Shown here: piece by piece, positions 8,014 to 17,610 of the stretch
Layout: each line of letters begins with the position of its first letter
Numbering within the stretch: position 1 is the stretch's first letter
Source of the DNA: CAUZWH01 sp965224275
GTDB lineage: Bacteria > Pseudomonadota > Alphaproteobacteria > SHVV01
NCBI GenBank assembly: GCA_965224275.1
Contig: CBDCYR010000016.1
Coordinates: 158,036 to 222,035, forward strand
Direction of reading: 5' to 3'
Length of the DNA stretch: 64,000 bases
Translations under genes and position numbers: made by a program
Notes under the pieces: model-generated
Databases searched by the model: none
The model's input: the letters and a program-made list of their open reading frames with translations, nothing else
Told to the model about the DNA's origin: nothing

Positions 8014-9288
8014 TCAGCTGTCTGCCGCCGGCGCGAAACCCATGAGTGTACAATAATAGCGCCAAAAACCGCGCACCGGGACTTCGGTCAGGATCGTGTC
8101 TTGATCCTCGATCGCACCCGTACCGCCCATCTCGATGACCGAATGCGAGTGGCCCCCTGCGCGCAACGATTTTTGTACGAGGACACCGGCTTCGCCGTCC
8201 TCCATCGAGACCAGGCCGGCAGGGCCCACCAAGTTGACTTGACGCATCCGCATTTCACGCAAGCCCGGCGTGTCGTCGGCGTAGCCGAAATACGTCCAAT
8301 AAAGCTCAAACTCGTCCGGGCTTTTGGGGCGGATCTGCCGGGTCGCCAGGGTGTTCGACAGGCGCTGGAAAAACACGCTCGGGAACACCGTCATCATGTT
8401 GACCGCTTTGCGGTCACCTTCCTCGTCGTGGAAGGCAATCAACGAGGGGTCTTGCAACGTTAGGGCATCATTGTAGACGGTGGTCCCGCTGTATTCGTTT
8501 TTGGTCGCTTCGATATCCTCGCTCGCATAGATCGCATAACCCAGGCGGTGACGCCTGAGTTTGTCCATCACCGAGCCGCCGGCTTGGGTGTTGGTGAAAA
8601 TGCCGAAGGTGGTCTGAAATTGATGCAATAGCCCCGCGTGGTAGGGGTCGTTGAGATTCTCGAAATATAGTTTCCAGTTCGCCGGCATGCGCTGGCGCAT
8701 ATACCCCAGCACTTCGACCGGCTTATAGAAGAGTTCATCGAAATAGGCGCGCATCGGCGCATCGAGATAGTCTTCGAGCGCCTCGGTGTCGTCGTTGATC
8801 GTACCAAAAATAACGCCGCGATAAATCGCTACGCGCAACAACGCGAGGCCGTGGTCCTGCTTGCGAAATTCCTTGGGCATGCCGCCCTTGCCGTCCATCC
8901 CGCGTTGAAACGGAATGCCGATCAGGTTGCCCTCGAGGTCGTAGCACCAGTGGTGATAGATGCAGGTATGGGTGTCGGTGTTGCCGGTCAGATGACGCAC
9001 CAGCGTCGTGCCTCGATGGACGCACCGATTGACGAAGGCACGGACAGAACCATCCCGCGCCCGGTTGACGACGACCGGGGTATCGCCAAGAAACGTGGTT
9101 TTGTAATCGCCTGGCTTTGGTATCTCGGCTTCAAGCGCCAGATAATTCCAGGTTGGGCCCCGAAACACCCGCGCCTGCTCGGCCTCATAGATCGCCGAAT
9201 CCGTAAAAACTTTATAGGGGACGCGGCTAAAGTCGGCGGCTGGCCAAGCCAGCTCGCCGCCCGCCGGCATCGTCGCCGCTCGGCTCAT
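8014..9288 (-). CDS. Rieske 2Fe-2S ring-hydroxylating oxygenase alpha subunit (paralogue 2)
   Basis: 424 aa. Rieske ligands are in NRCVHRGTTLV...CIYHHWCYDLEG; the catalytic iron site is ENLNDPYHAGLLHQF. Clear colinear similarity to both neighbouring paralogues runs through the whole length (for example RQIRPKSPDEFELYWTYFGY and the MGGTGAI segment). It ends 3 bp before the small lipoprotein gene and starts 8 bp after paralogue 3, so all are likely co-transcribed. The family needs a reductase chain that is not encoded next to it. Substrate unknown. Confidence 0.9.
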   Translation of the reverse strand: MSRAATMPAGGELAWPAADFSRVPYKVFTDSAIYEAEQARVFRGPTWNYLALEAEIPKPGDYKTTFLGDTPVVVNRARDGSVRAFVNRCVHRGTTLVRHLTGNTDTHTCIYHHWCYDLEGNLIGIPFQRGMDGKGGMPKEFRKQDHGLALLRVAIYRGVIFGTINDDTEALEDYLDAPMRAYFDELFYKPVEVLGYMRQRMPANWKLYFENLNDPYHAGLLHQFQTTFGIFTNTQAGGSVMDKLRRHRLGYAIYASEDIEATKNEYSGTTVYNDALTLQDPSLIAFHDEEGDRKAVNMMTVFPSVFFQRLSNTLATRQIRPKSPDEFELYWTYFGYADDTPGLREMRMRQVNLVGPAGLVSMEDGEAGVLVQKSLRAGGHSHSVIEMGGTGAIEDQDTILTEVPVRGFWRYYCTLMGFAPAADS

Positions 9289-9296
9289 CGCGTTGA

Positions 9297-10592
9297 CTAT
9301 TCGGCGGCTTGCGCTTGCGGCGGTGGCGGTGGCCAGGCCGCGCCGCCTTCCGGGACGTACCCCATCAGATGGCAGTAGTAGCGCCAGAACCCACGAATCG
9401 GGACTTCGGTATTGATCGTGTATTGATGGTCGATCGGACCGGTGCCGCCCATCGCGATGAGGGAGTGTTCGTTCTCGGCGCCGTCAATGCCGAGTTGCAC
9501 CAAGCGTCCGGCTTCTCCGTCTTCCATCGACACCAAGCCGCCGGGGCCGACCAGATTGACCTGGCGCATGCGAGCGCGCCGTATTTCCGCTGACTCATCC
9601 TTGTAGCCGTAATAGGTCCAGTAAAGTTCAAACGCATTGGGCCGTTTGGGCTTGATCTGCCGCGTCGCCAGCGTGTTGTTGAGGCGCTGAAAGAATACCG
9701 ACGGGAAGATCGCCATCATCGTCAACCCTTCCCCGGTTTCGTCCTCCGGAATGAGGTCGGTCACGGTCGGGTCCTCAAGCACCATCTGATCGTTGAACGC
9801 GGAATCACCGTCATATCCAGCCTTGGCGTCGTCGTCGGTGTCGCTTCCAGCCATCGTGAAACACATGCGGTGACGGCCACGTTTATCGAGAATTGATCCG
9901 CCGACCTGGGTATTCCGGGCGATCGCAAATGTCGTTTGGAATTGATGCAGCAGACCGCCGTGATAGGCGTCCATCAGGTTTTCGAAATATAGCTTCCAGT
10001 TACCGGGTATCAGTTGGCGCATGTAGCCAAGCACCTCGATCGGCCGCGGAAACAAGCGATCAATGGTCTCGCGCATCGGTTCGTCGAGAAAATCGAGCAG
10101 CGGCTCGGGATCGTCGTGGAAAGAGACGAAGATGACCTCGCTATAGGTCTCGACATTGAGCGTGCGCAAACCGTGGTAGGTCAACTTGAAGTCCTCAGGC
10201 ATACCGCCCTTACCCTTCAGACCACGTAGGAACGGCACCCCGATCAGATTGCCTTCAAGGTCGTAGCACCAATGATGGTAGATGCAGGTATGGTCTTCGC
10301 GATTGCCGAATTGATCGCGAACCAGCAGCGTGCCGCGGTGTGCACAGCGATTGACGAAGGCGTGGATTGAGCCGTCCTGGGCACGATTGACGACGACAGG
10401 GGTGTCGCCGATGAACGTGGTCTTGTAGTCGCCTGGGTTGGGGATTTCGGCTTGCAGAGCGGTGTAGCACCATAGGGGTCCACGAAAGATTCGCTCCTGT
10501 TCAGCCTCATAGACGTCCTTGTCGTAGAAAACAGGATAGGGCACGGCGCTGAAGTCGTTCTCAGGCCACCTTAGATCGCTCCAATTTTGCAT
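9297..10592 (-). CDS. Rieske 2Fe-2S ring-hydroxylating oxygenase alpha subunit (paralogue 3)
   Basis: 431 aa, the first of the three tandem alpha subunits. Rieske ligands are in NRCAHRGTLLV...CIYHHWCYDLEG and the mononuclear iron site in ENLMDAYHGGLLHQF. The C-terminus carries a proline-rich tail (GGAAWPPPPPQAQAAE) that the other two lack. An 82-bp gap separates it from the ABC-transporter gene upstream on the same strand, so it may be on the transporter transcript or have its own promoter. The arrangement suggests that the transporter imports a substrate for the oxygenases; this is inference. Confidence 0.9.
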   Translation of the reverse strand: MQNWSDLRWPENDFSAVPYPVFYDKDVYEAEQERIFRGPLWCYTALQAEIPNPGDYKTTFIGDTPVVVNRAQDGSIHAFVNRCAHRGTLLVRDQFGNREDHTCIYHHWCYDLEGNLIGVPFLRGLKGKGGMPEDFKLTYHGLRTLNVETYSEVIFVSFHDDPEPLLDFLDEPMRETIDRLFPRPIEVLGYMRQLIPGNWKLYFENLMDAYHGGLLHQFQTTFAIARNTQVGGSILDKRGRHRMCFTMAGSDTDDDAKAGYDGDSAFNDQMVLEDPTVTDLIPEDETGEGLTMMAIFPSVFFQRLNNTLATRQIKPKRPNAFELYWTYYGYKDESAEIRRARMRQVNLVGPGGLVSMEDGEAGRLVQLGIDGAENEHSLIAMGGTGPIDHQYTINTEVPIRGFWRYYCHLMGYVPEGGAAWPPPPPQAQAAE

Positions 10593-10674
10593 TGCGAATC
10601 CTTCCGGATGATCGGCTTTGTCGCCGTCAACTCAAGCCGATGCTAGCTGTCGCCGGTCGAGGGCACAAGGAGCC

Positions 10675-11652
10675 CTAGTCGACGATGGTGTCGGCGTGGT
10701 GGCACGCAACCAGACGTCCGGCTAGGGGGCGCATTTGCGGGCGCTCGGCGGCGCATAGCTCGCTGGCGTAAGGGCACCTGTTATGAAACGCACAACCGGA
10801 TGGCGGATCGAGCGGTGAGGGAATTTCGCCCTTCAAGACAATCCGTTCGCGCCGCGCGGTACGATCAACCTTTGGCGTGCTGGCAATCAGGGCCTGTGTA
10901 TACGGGTGCGCGGGACGATCGAATATTTCATCAATCGGACCCTGTTCAACGGGACGTCCGAGATACATAACCAGCACGTCATCGGCAATAAAGCGGACCA
11001 CGGAGAGGTCGTGCGAAATGAATACGACGGCTGGTTTGAAGGTGTCGCGTAGATCAAGCAGGAGGTTGAGGATTTGTGCCTGGATCGAAACATCGAGCGC
11101 GGAAACCGGTTCATCCGCGACCAGCACTTTGGGGTTCAACATCAAGGCGCGAGCGATCGCGATACGTTGGCGCTGGCCGCCTGAGAACATGTGAGGGTAT
11201 CGGTCATAATGTTCGTGCCGCAATCCCACCAGCGCCATCATGTCGAGAGCTGCCTGCCGGCGCTCTGCGGGTACCATCTGCCGGTTGATCAAGATTGGCT
11301 CCTCGAGGATCTTCCCGACTTTCTTACGGGGGTTGAGCGAGCCGAACGGGTCTTGAAAGATGATTTGAGTATCCTGCCGATGCCGCCGACGTTCGTCGGC
11401 CGTGCTGTTCGACAGGTCCACCCCGGCAAGCTTCAAACTGCCGGTGGTGGGTGTTTCGATCAGCGTAAGCAACCGGGCGAGGGTTGATTTGCCGCAACCG
11501 GATTCTCCGACGAACGCCATTGTCTGTCCTGACGTGACCGAGAATGACACCCCATCAAGTGCGCGCAGGGTTCGCGCCGGATCAAATAACGAGCTTTTGA
11601 CTCGATAGTGACGGCAGAGGTCGATGGCTTCGAGCGCCGGTGTGTCGCTCAC
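10675..11652 (-). CDS. Peptide/nickel-type ABC transporter ATP-binding protein (DppF/OppF-like)
   Basis: 325 aa. Walker A GESGCGKST, signature FSGGQRQRIAIARAL and Walker B VLVADEPVSALD are all intact, followed by the H-loop SHDLSVV. The C-terminal oligopeptide-transporter extension has the typical Cys-containing stretch GCAFHNRCPYASELC. It starts at a GTG that overlaps the stop of the upstream ATPase gene by 4 bp (GTGA), showing translational coupling. It powers import through the two permeases of this operon. The binding-protein gene of the same operon is broken, so the complex may be idle or use another binding protein. Confidence 0.92.
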   Translation of the reverse strand: MSDTPALEAIDLCRHYRVKSSLFDPARTLRALDGVSFSVTSGQTMAFVGESGCGKSTLARLLTLIETPTTGSLKLAGVDLSNSTADERRRHRQDTQIIFQDPFGSLNPRKKVGKILEEPILINRQMVPAERRQAALDMMALVGLRHEHYDRYPHMFSGGQRQRIAIARALMLNPKVLVADEPVSALDVSIQAQILNLLLDLRDTFKPAVVFISHDLSVVRFIADDVLVMYLGRPVEQGPIDEIFDRPAHPYTQALIASTPKVDRTARRERIVLKGEIPSPLDPPSGCAFHNRCPYASELCAAERPQMRPLAGRLVACHHADTIVD

Positions 11653-12626
11653 GTCGGACTTCCCGCCGCATCAAGCGGCGTGTGGCAGCGTGCGTCGCCG
11701 TTTCGCACAATCCGAAGGTCGGGCTTCAGTTGCACGCATCTGTCCTCGGCGTAGCGGCAGCGCGGATTGAGGAGGCATCCGGTTGGCCGATCGTATTGGC
11801 CTGGCACGATTCCCGGAATGGTCGGTAAGCGGTCGTGCGCGCTCACGCGTTCAGGTAGCGCCTCCAATAATGCAGCCGTGTAGGGATGCCGAGGTGCCGC
11901 AAACAGCGAATCGGCCTCGCTGGCTTCAACGACTTGCCCGGCATACATCACAACCACTCGCTGCGCGGTCTCCGCGACAACGCCAAGATCATGGGTGATT
12001 AGGGCGAGTGCCATCCCCCGCTTTTTTTGGAGATCGAGCAGCAGGTCAAGGATTTGCGCTTGGATGGTGACGTCGAGCGCCGTGGTTGGCTCGTCGGCAA
12101 TCAGGAGCTTGGGATTGCACGCGATCGCCATGGCGATCATGACGCGCTGATTCATGCCGCCCGATAGTTGATGCGGAAATGCGGAGAGACGGGCTGCCGG
12201 GTCGGGGATTCCGACTTGGTCGAGGAGTTCGACCGTGCGGCGACGGCGCTCCTGACGCGATCCTCCCTCGTGGACGCGCAAGACTTCGGCGATTTGGAAG
12301 CCGACGCTGTAGCACGGGTTGAGGCTCGTCATCGGCTCCTGAAAAATCATCGCAATATCGCGGCCGTTGATGCCACGACGCTCTCGCGGCGAAAGCGTAA
12401 GCAGGTCTTTGCCATCAAAGTTGATCCGGTCGGCCGTGACCCGGCCGGGGTATCCGACCAATCCAAGGACGGCGAGCGACGTGACGCTTTTCCCTGATCC
12501 AGACTCACCGACGATACCGACGATCTCGCCAGGTTCTATCGTCAAATCAACGCCATCAACCGCCCGGAACGGCGCTCGTAAGCTGCCGAACTCGACACCC
12601 AGATTCAGTATTTCGAGGAGCGCCAT
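11649..12626 (-). CDS. Peptide/nickel-type ABC transporter ATP-binding protein (DppD/OppD-like)
   Basis: 325 aa. Walker A GESGSGKSV, signature LSGGMNQRVMIAMAI, Walker B LLIADEPTTALD and H-loop THDLGVV are present. The C-terminal family extension contains GCLLNPRCRYAEDRC. Its ATG overlaps the stop of the upstream permease gene by one base (TAATG). It pairs with the DppF-like ATPase to form the heterodimeric engine of the importer. Confidence 0.92.
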   Translation of the reverse strand: MALLEILNLGVEFGSLRAPFRAVDGVDLTIEPGEIVGIVGESGSGKSVTSLAVLGLVGYPGRVTADRINFDGKDLLTLSPRERRGINGRDIAMIFQEPMTSLNPCYSVGFQIAEVLRVHEGGSRQERRRRTVELLDQVGIPDPAARLSAFPHQLSGGMNQRVMIAMAIACNPKLLIADEPTTALDVTIQAQILDLLLDLQKKRGMALALITHDLGVVAETAQRVVVMYAGQVVEASEADSLFAAPRHPYTAALLEALPERVSAHDRLPTIPGIVPGQYDRPTGCLLNPRCRYAEDRCVQLKPDLRIVRNGDARCHTPLDAAGSPT

Positions 12627-13522
12627 TAGAGTTTCAGCTTGGGGTCCAGCGCGTCGCGTAACCCGTCACCCAGCAGATTGAACGCCAACACCGTTACCAG
12701 GATGGCCAGGCCAGGGAAGGTCACGACCCACCACGCGCGTTGAATGAACTGACGGGCGTCTGCCAGCATCGTGCCCCATTCCGGGATCGGTGGCTGCGCC
12801 CCGAGCCCGAGGAATCCGAGTGCCGCCACATCAAGGATCGCCGTCGAGAAGCCCAGCGTCGCCTGCACGATAAGCGGCGCCATACAGTTGGGAAGCACTG
12901 TAATAAACATCAGCCGCGCCGACCGCGCACCAATACTGCGCGTTGCCGTGACGTAATCCTTGCCGAGTTCGGTGATGACAGCCGCGCGCGTCAAGCGAAC
13001 GTAATGCGGCAATGCAACGATGGCGATGGCGAACATGGCGTTGACCAAGCCGGGGCCGACGATCGCTACGACCACAATGGCAAGCAAGAGGGCCGGGAGC
13101 GACAACATAATGTCCATCATTCGCATGATTGAGATTTCGACGACGCCACGTGCAAAGCCGGCGATGAGACCGATAATTACTCCAGCCGCGAGAGAAAGCG
13201 TCACCACGATACCGCCAACCAGCAGCGACAGGCGTGAGCCGTGTACGAGGCGCGAGAACATGTCGCGGCCGATGTCGTCGGTCCCCAAGAGGAAGCTTGC
13301 CTTGCCGCCCTCGACCCAAGCCGGTGGCAACAGGAAAAACTGACGAAACTGTTCATGCGGGGGATGCGGCGCGATCACATCTGCAAACACCGCTGCGGTG
13401 ACGATTATTGTTATGACGACCAGGCCTGCGACGGCACCGGGATTTTGTTTGAACGCGCGCCAAAACTCGACGACTGGATGAGGCGGCGCCGGCGCGGTCA
13501 CCGTGTCAGTGTTTACAGCCAT
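12626..13522 (-). CDS. Peptide/nickel-type ABC transporter permease (DppC-like)
   Basis: 298 aa. A cytoplasmic N-terminus leads to one membrane segment (residues ~30-50), a periplasmic loop with LGTDDIGRDMFSRLVHGSRLSL, and a further five hydrophobic segments. The EAA loop is around RSIGARSARLMFITVLPNCMAPL and contacts the ATPases. Length and topology match DppC/OppC. The 3-bp gap to the DppB-like gene upstream shows tight coupling. Confidence 0.92.
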   Translation of the reverse strand: MAVNTDTVTAPAPPHPVVEFWRAFKQNPGAVAGLVVITIIVTAAVFADVIAPHPPHEQFRQFFLLPPAWVEGGKASFLLGTDDIGRDMFSRLVHGSRLSLLVGGIVVTLSLAAGVIIGLIAGFARGVVEISIMRMMDIMLSLPALLLAIVVVAIVGPGLVNAMFAIAIVALPHYVRLTRAAVITELGKDYVTATRSIGARSARLMFITVLPNCMAPLIVQATLGFSTAILDVAALGFLGLGAQPPIPEWGTMLADARQFIQRAWWVVTFPGLAILVTVLAFNLLGDGLRDALDPKLKL

Positions 13523-13525
13523 GAG

Positions 13526-14536
13526 CTAGCGGGCATGTCGCACGCGCGGATTGATGAAGCCATACAGCAGATCGACCGCGAGGTTGACCAGCATCACCAG
13601 CGACGCCACCAGGAGAACCCCGCCCTGCAGAACCGGATAGTCGCGTCGGTGGATCGATTCGACCAACCACTTGCCAACGCCGGGCCACGAGAAAATGGTT
13701 TCCGTGAGAATAGCGCCACCGAGCAACACACCAACTTGGAGCCCGATCACCGTGACCACCGGTATCAGCGCATTTCGAAGCGCGTGCACCGACACCACTT
13801 GCCAGGCCGGCAATCCCTTCGCCCGCGCTGTGCGGACATAGTCGTCACGCAAGACTTCGAGCATGGATGATCGCGTCATTCTTGCGATGACCGCGAGCGG
13901 AATGGTGCCCAACACAAACGCCGGCAGGACGAGATGGGAAAGCGCCGAGCCAAACGCGCCGGGTTCATCGACGAGCAGTGTGTCGATAAGCATGAATCCG
14001 GTAATCGGTTCGATGAAATAGAGCAGCGAAATACGCCCGGAAACCGTCGTCCAGCCAAGCGTAACGGAGAACAGTAAAATGGCGAGAAGTCCCCACCAGA
14101 AAATCGGCATCGAATAGCCGGTTAATGAGATCCCCATGACCGTGTGGTCAAAAACCGACCCGCGCCGGGTCGCCGCCAGCACACCGGCTGGCAGGCCGAG
14201 TACCAAGGCGAAAATGATGGCGCAAATCGATAGTTCGAGGGTGGCGGGGAAACGGTCGAGAAACTCGCGCAAAACGGGCTCGCGGGTGACGATCGACTCG
14301 CCGAGATCTCCCTGCAAAACGTTCGTTATGTAGTAACCGTATTGGCTGAGAAGCGGTTCATCGAGCCCGAGGCTTTCTCTGAGCTGGGCATGGCGAACCG
14401 GATCGACACCGCGCTCGCCGGCCAGGAGTTCGATCGGGTCGCCGGGTATGAGACGGATCAACGCAAACGTTAACAACGTCACCCCGACGAAGGTCGGAAT
14501 GACGAGGCTCAGTCGGGTTGCGGCGAAACGCAGCAT
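13526..14536 (-). CDS. Peptide/nickel-type ABC transporter permease (DppB-like)
   Basis: 336 aa with about six membrane segments. It has the family N-terminus (ATRLSLVIPTFVGVTLLTFALIRLIPGDP) and the EAA loop DYVRTARAKGLPAWQVVSVHALRNALIPV that docks on the ATPases. It is the first gene after the disrupted binding-protein gene; the gap holds a 14-bp perfect hairpin. An AGGAGGCGG-like purine run lies just upstream of the ATG. Confidence 0.92.
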   Translation of the reverse strand: MLRFAATRLSLVIPTFVGVTLLTFALIRLIPGDPIELLAGERGVDPVRHAQLRESLGLDEPLLSQYGYYITNVLQGDLGESIVTREPVLREFLDRFPATLELSICAIIFALVLGLPAGVLAATRRGSVFDHTVMGISLTGYSMPIFWWGLLAILLFSVTLGWTTVSGRISLLYFIEPITGFMLIDTLLVDEPGAFGSALSHLVLPAFVLGTIPLAVIARMTRSSMLEVLRDDYVRTARAKGLPAWQVVSVHALRNALIPVVTVIGLQVGVLLGGAILTETIFSWPGVGKWLVESIHRRDYPVLQGGVLLVASLVMLVNLAVDLLYGFINPRVRHAR

Positions 14537-14554
14537 GAGGAGGCGGAAATAAAG

Positions 14555-14585
14555 AGGACGGGAAGTACTGGGTACTTCCCGTCCT
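14555..14585 (-). terminator. Perfect 14-bp hairpin between binding-protein and permease genes (attenuator-like)
   Basis: AGGACGGGAAGTAC (14555-14568) pairs without mismatch with its complement at 14572-14585, leaving a 3-base loop. Read on the minus strand the hairpin is followed by CTCTTTATTT. In this position, between a binding-protein gene and its permease, such hairpins commonly stabilise the upstream mRNA or partly terminate transcription so that the binding protein is made in excess. The U-run is weak, so partial termination is more likely than full. Confidence 0.6.
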
Positions 14586-14711
14586 GATATCTACGCGTTT
14601 AGTGCGCGAGACCTATTGGATGTTGACCCCATAGAAGGGATGGCCACCAAACGGATCGATCTTGTAGTTCGATACGCTTTTTCGCATCGGCATGAACACG
14701 ACCGAATGCGC

Positions 14712-16105
14712 GGCTGTGTCTCGAAAGTGGTGGAAATTTGAGGATGGCGTAATCTCCGGGTGACAAGACAACCACCCAACCGGCGGCTAGCACCGCCAAG
14801 GAGATCACGCCATGAAGAACACTACCGAGACTTCCGCGCTTTCGCTACTGGCCAATGACGCCGGCTATGATCCGCTCGAGGACCGGCTGCGGGAGAACAT
14901 CAGATCCACGATCGAGGCCGTTTTTGAGGAGGAACTTGCGCAGTTTCTCGGGCGCTGCCGATACGGTCGAGAGGACGCGCTTCGGCAAGGGTATCGGAAC
15001 GGGCACCGGGAGCGGCAACTGACGGGGACATTCGGGACCGAGAGGGTGAGCGTGCCGCGTGCACGGATCGTTGAGGAAGACGGTCGGGCGTCGGAATGGC
15101 GTTCGCGGGCGCTGCCGCGCTACCAGCGGCTGACCAGAAAGGCCGAGGCGCTGATCGCTTCGGTGTATCTGTCCGGAACCAACACGCGGCGGGTGAAACG
15201 CGCGCTGTTCGGGCTCTTCGGGGGTGCTGTGAGCAAGGACGTTGTGAGCCGGGCGTGGCGCAAGGTGAAGGTCGATTGGGACGCCTGGTGCAGCCGTGGC
15301 CTCGCGGATGAGGATATCGTTCGGCTGATCCTTGACGGCACTGTGATCAAGACCCGACTGGATCGCAAGGCCACCAACATCTCGGTTCTCGCGGCTATAG
15401 GGGTGCGCCGGGATGGCCAGAAGGTCTTGCTTTCGATCGGGAATATGGGCGGAGAAAGCCAGGCGGCGTGGCGCCAGTTCCTCGACGACCTTGATGCGCG
15501 TGGACTGAAACGGCCCGGGTTTGTCATCGTCGATGGCGCGCCGGGACTGGAGGCGGCTCTGTCGGCGCTTTGGGGCGATGACCTTCCCGTTCAACGCTGC
15601 ACCGTGCACAAGCACCGCAACCTTCTGGGTCATGCTCCCAAACACATGCATGACGAGCTGAGCGAAGATTACCGCGATATGATCTATGCCGACACTGCCT
15701 CCGAGGTGGAAACCCGCCGCAAGGCGTTTGTCCGCAAGTGGCGGCTGAAATGCAGGGCCGTCGCGGACAGCCTCGCAGAAGCGGGCGACAAGCTCTTTAC
15801 CTTCACGCGCCTGTCCAAGAGCCAATGGAAATCAGCCCGAACGACCAACGCCATTGAGCGTCTCAACGAGGAGTTCAAGCGCCGGATCAAAACACAGACC
15901 GTGCTGCCGTGTCCCGAAACAGTGCCGATGCTCCTCTGGGCGCTCCTCGCTTGCGGCCAAATCCAGATGCGCAAAGTCGATGGATGGGAAACCCTCGATC
16001 AGCTAATCGCCGACGAAACCCTTGACCGCGCGGCCTGACCGCCGCAAAACTCAACCCGCTCGGAGAGGCGCCAAAACCAATTTCCACCACTTTCGAGACA
16101 CAACC
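14712..16105 (+). mobile_element. IS256-family insertion sequence (copy in dppA-like gene)
   Basis: 1394 bp. Left inverted repeat (14712-14738) and right inverted repeat (16079-16105) share GG[C/T]TGTGTCTCGAAAGTGGTGGAAATT with one difference in about 27 bp. Both flanks carry GAATGCGC (14704-14711 and 16106-16113), an 8-bp target duplication of the size IS256 elements make. It carries a single transposase gene. The perfect duplication and intact transposase suggest a recent insertion. Confidence 0.93.
14812..16038 (+). CDS. IS256-family transposase
   Basis: 408 aa, full length for IS256 Mutator-type transposases. It has an N-terminal DNA-binding region, then the catalytic Asp in LILDGTVIKT (~residue 182), Asp in VIVDGAPGL (~242) and Glu in TTNAIERLNEEFKRR (~345), the DDE triad. 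The short Cys-His pair QRCTVHKHRN after the second Asp is also typical. An AGGAGATCACGCC segment precedes the ATG. No frameshift is seen, so it is probably active. Confidence 0.95.
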   Translation: MKNTTETSALSLLANDAGYDPLEDRLRENIRSTIEAVFEEELAQFLGRCRYGREDALRQGYRNGHRERQLTGTFGTERVSVPRARIVEEDGRASEWRSRALPRYQRLTRKAEALIASVYLSGTNTRRVKRALFGLFGGAVSKDVVSRAWRKVKVDWDAWCSRGLADEDIVRLILDGTVIKTRLDRKATNISVLAAIGVRRDGQKVLLSIGNMGGESQAAWRQFLDDLDARGLKRPGFVIVDGAPGLEAALSALWGDDLPVQRCTVHKHRNLLGHAPKHMHDELSEDYRDMIYADTASEVETRRKAFVRKWRLKCRAVADSLAEAGDKLFTFTRLSKSQWKSARTTNAIERLNEEFKRRIKTQTVLPCPETVPMLLWALLACGQIQMRKVDGWETLDQLIADETLDRAA

Positions 16106-17610
16106 GAATGCGCGATCGTCACCCACGGCGCTTCTTCTTTGAAGATCTTCTGCGCTTTCTTATAGAGCGCGGTCCGTTTACTCACGTCGGTGGTCCGTTT
16201 GGCTTCTTTCAGCAAATCGTCGAACGGTTTGTGACACCAGCGAGCGCGGTTGGCGCCCTTGGCAGCGGCACAACTAAGCAGCACGTACATGAAATTGTCG
16301 GGGTCGCCGTTATCTCCGGTCCATCCCAGAAGCACGGACTGATGCTCGCCCTCGCGGGAGCGCTTCAGATACTCACCCCATTCATACGTGACGATCTTGG
16401 CCTTAACACCCACTTTGGCAAAGTCGGCTTGAATCAACTCAGCCATGCGTTTGGCGTTGGGGTTGTAAGGCCGTTGCACGGGCATTGCCCAGACGTCGGT
16501 TTCGAAACCGTTCGGATATCCGGCCTTGGCCAGGAGTTCTTTGGCCTTCGCAGGATCATACGGATAGTCCTGAATCGAATCGTCATACGACCACATCGTT
16601 GGCGGAATCGGGTTCTTAGCAATCTGGCCCGAACCCTGGAACACGGCGTCGATTATGGCCTGCTTGTTGACCGCATAGTTGAGGGCCTGACGGACCAACT
16701 TGTTGTCGAACGGTTTCTTCTCGGTATTGAAAGCCAGGTAGCCGACGTTGAGACCCTCTTGCTGCATCACCGTGATCTCTGGGTCGTTTCGCATGGCCTC
16801 GACATCAGCCGGATTCGGATAGGGCATCACATGGCATTCACCAGCTTTGAGCTTAGCCCAGCGCACGGAATTGTCCGGCGTGATCGCGAATACGAGGTTG
16901 TCGATCAACGCTTTCCCGCCCCAATAGTCAGGATGAGCTTTGTACCGAATCACCGCGTCTTTTTGGTAAGACACCAATTGAAACGGTCCCGTCCCGACGG
17001 GGTCGAGATCGACCTTCTCCGGGGTCCCAGCTTTAAGCATCTTGTCGGCGTATTCGGCCGACAGGATCGATGCAAAATCCATCGCCATGTTGGCAATGAA
17101 CGGAGCTTCCGGATGGTTCAAGGTGAACCGCACGGTGTAGTTGTCGACTTTCTCGACGCTCTTGAGAAGGTTCGGCATATCCATGCCGTTGAAGTACTCG
17201 TAACTGCCGCCCGAGACCTTGTGGTAGGGGTGGTCCTTCTTCAACTGCCGCTCAAACGAATAGACGACGTCATCGGCGTTGAAATCGCGAGTCGGGGTGA
17301 AGTTCTTCGTCGAATGGAGCTTGACGCCGCGACGCAGATTGAACTGGTAGACCAAGCCGTCTTCCGACACGACCCAAGACTCGGCCAATCCCGGCGTGAC
17401 GTTGGTGCTGCCGCGTTCGAACTCGGCCAATTTGTTGTAGATATGGCGCGACGTCGCATCGAACGTCGTGCCAGATGTATAGAGCGATGGGTTGAAGCCC
17501 TCGGGGCTTCCTTCGGAACAATAGATGAGCGTATTGGCCTGTGCCGACCAAGCAAACGCAGACACAGCCGCCACGCCGATCAGCGTGGACAACCACTTTC
17601 GAGATTTCAT

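Larger units (their letters stand above)
14613..17610 (-). pseudogene. ABC transporter substrate-binding protein (family 5, DppA-like), split by an IS256-family insertion
   Basis: The N-terminal part runs from the ATG at 17610: a signal peptide ending in AQA, then LIYCSEGSPEGFNPSLYTSG and the rest of a family 5 solute-binding protein. Native sequence reaches ...APWVTIAHSVV near 16106; the frame then enters the insertion and adds about 15 foreign residues before a stop near 16051. The lost tail is still readable beyond the element: HSVV-FMPMRKSVSNYKIDPFGG...YGVNIQ, stopping at 14613-14615. Removing the element and one copy of its 8-bp duplication rebuilds a gene of about 530 codons. The truncated protein lacks roughly the last 28 residues, including the family-typical C-terminal strand, so it may be unstable. 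The insertion may also be polar on the permease and ATPase genes downstream. Confidence 0.88.
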
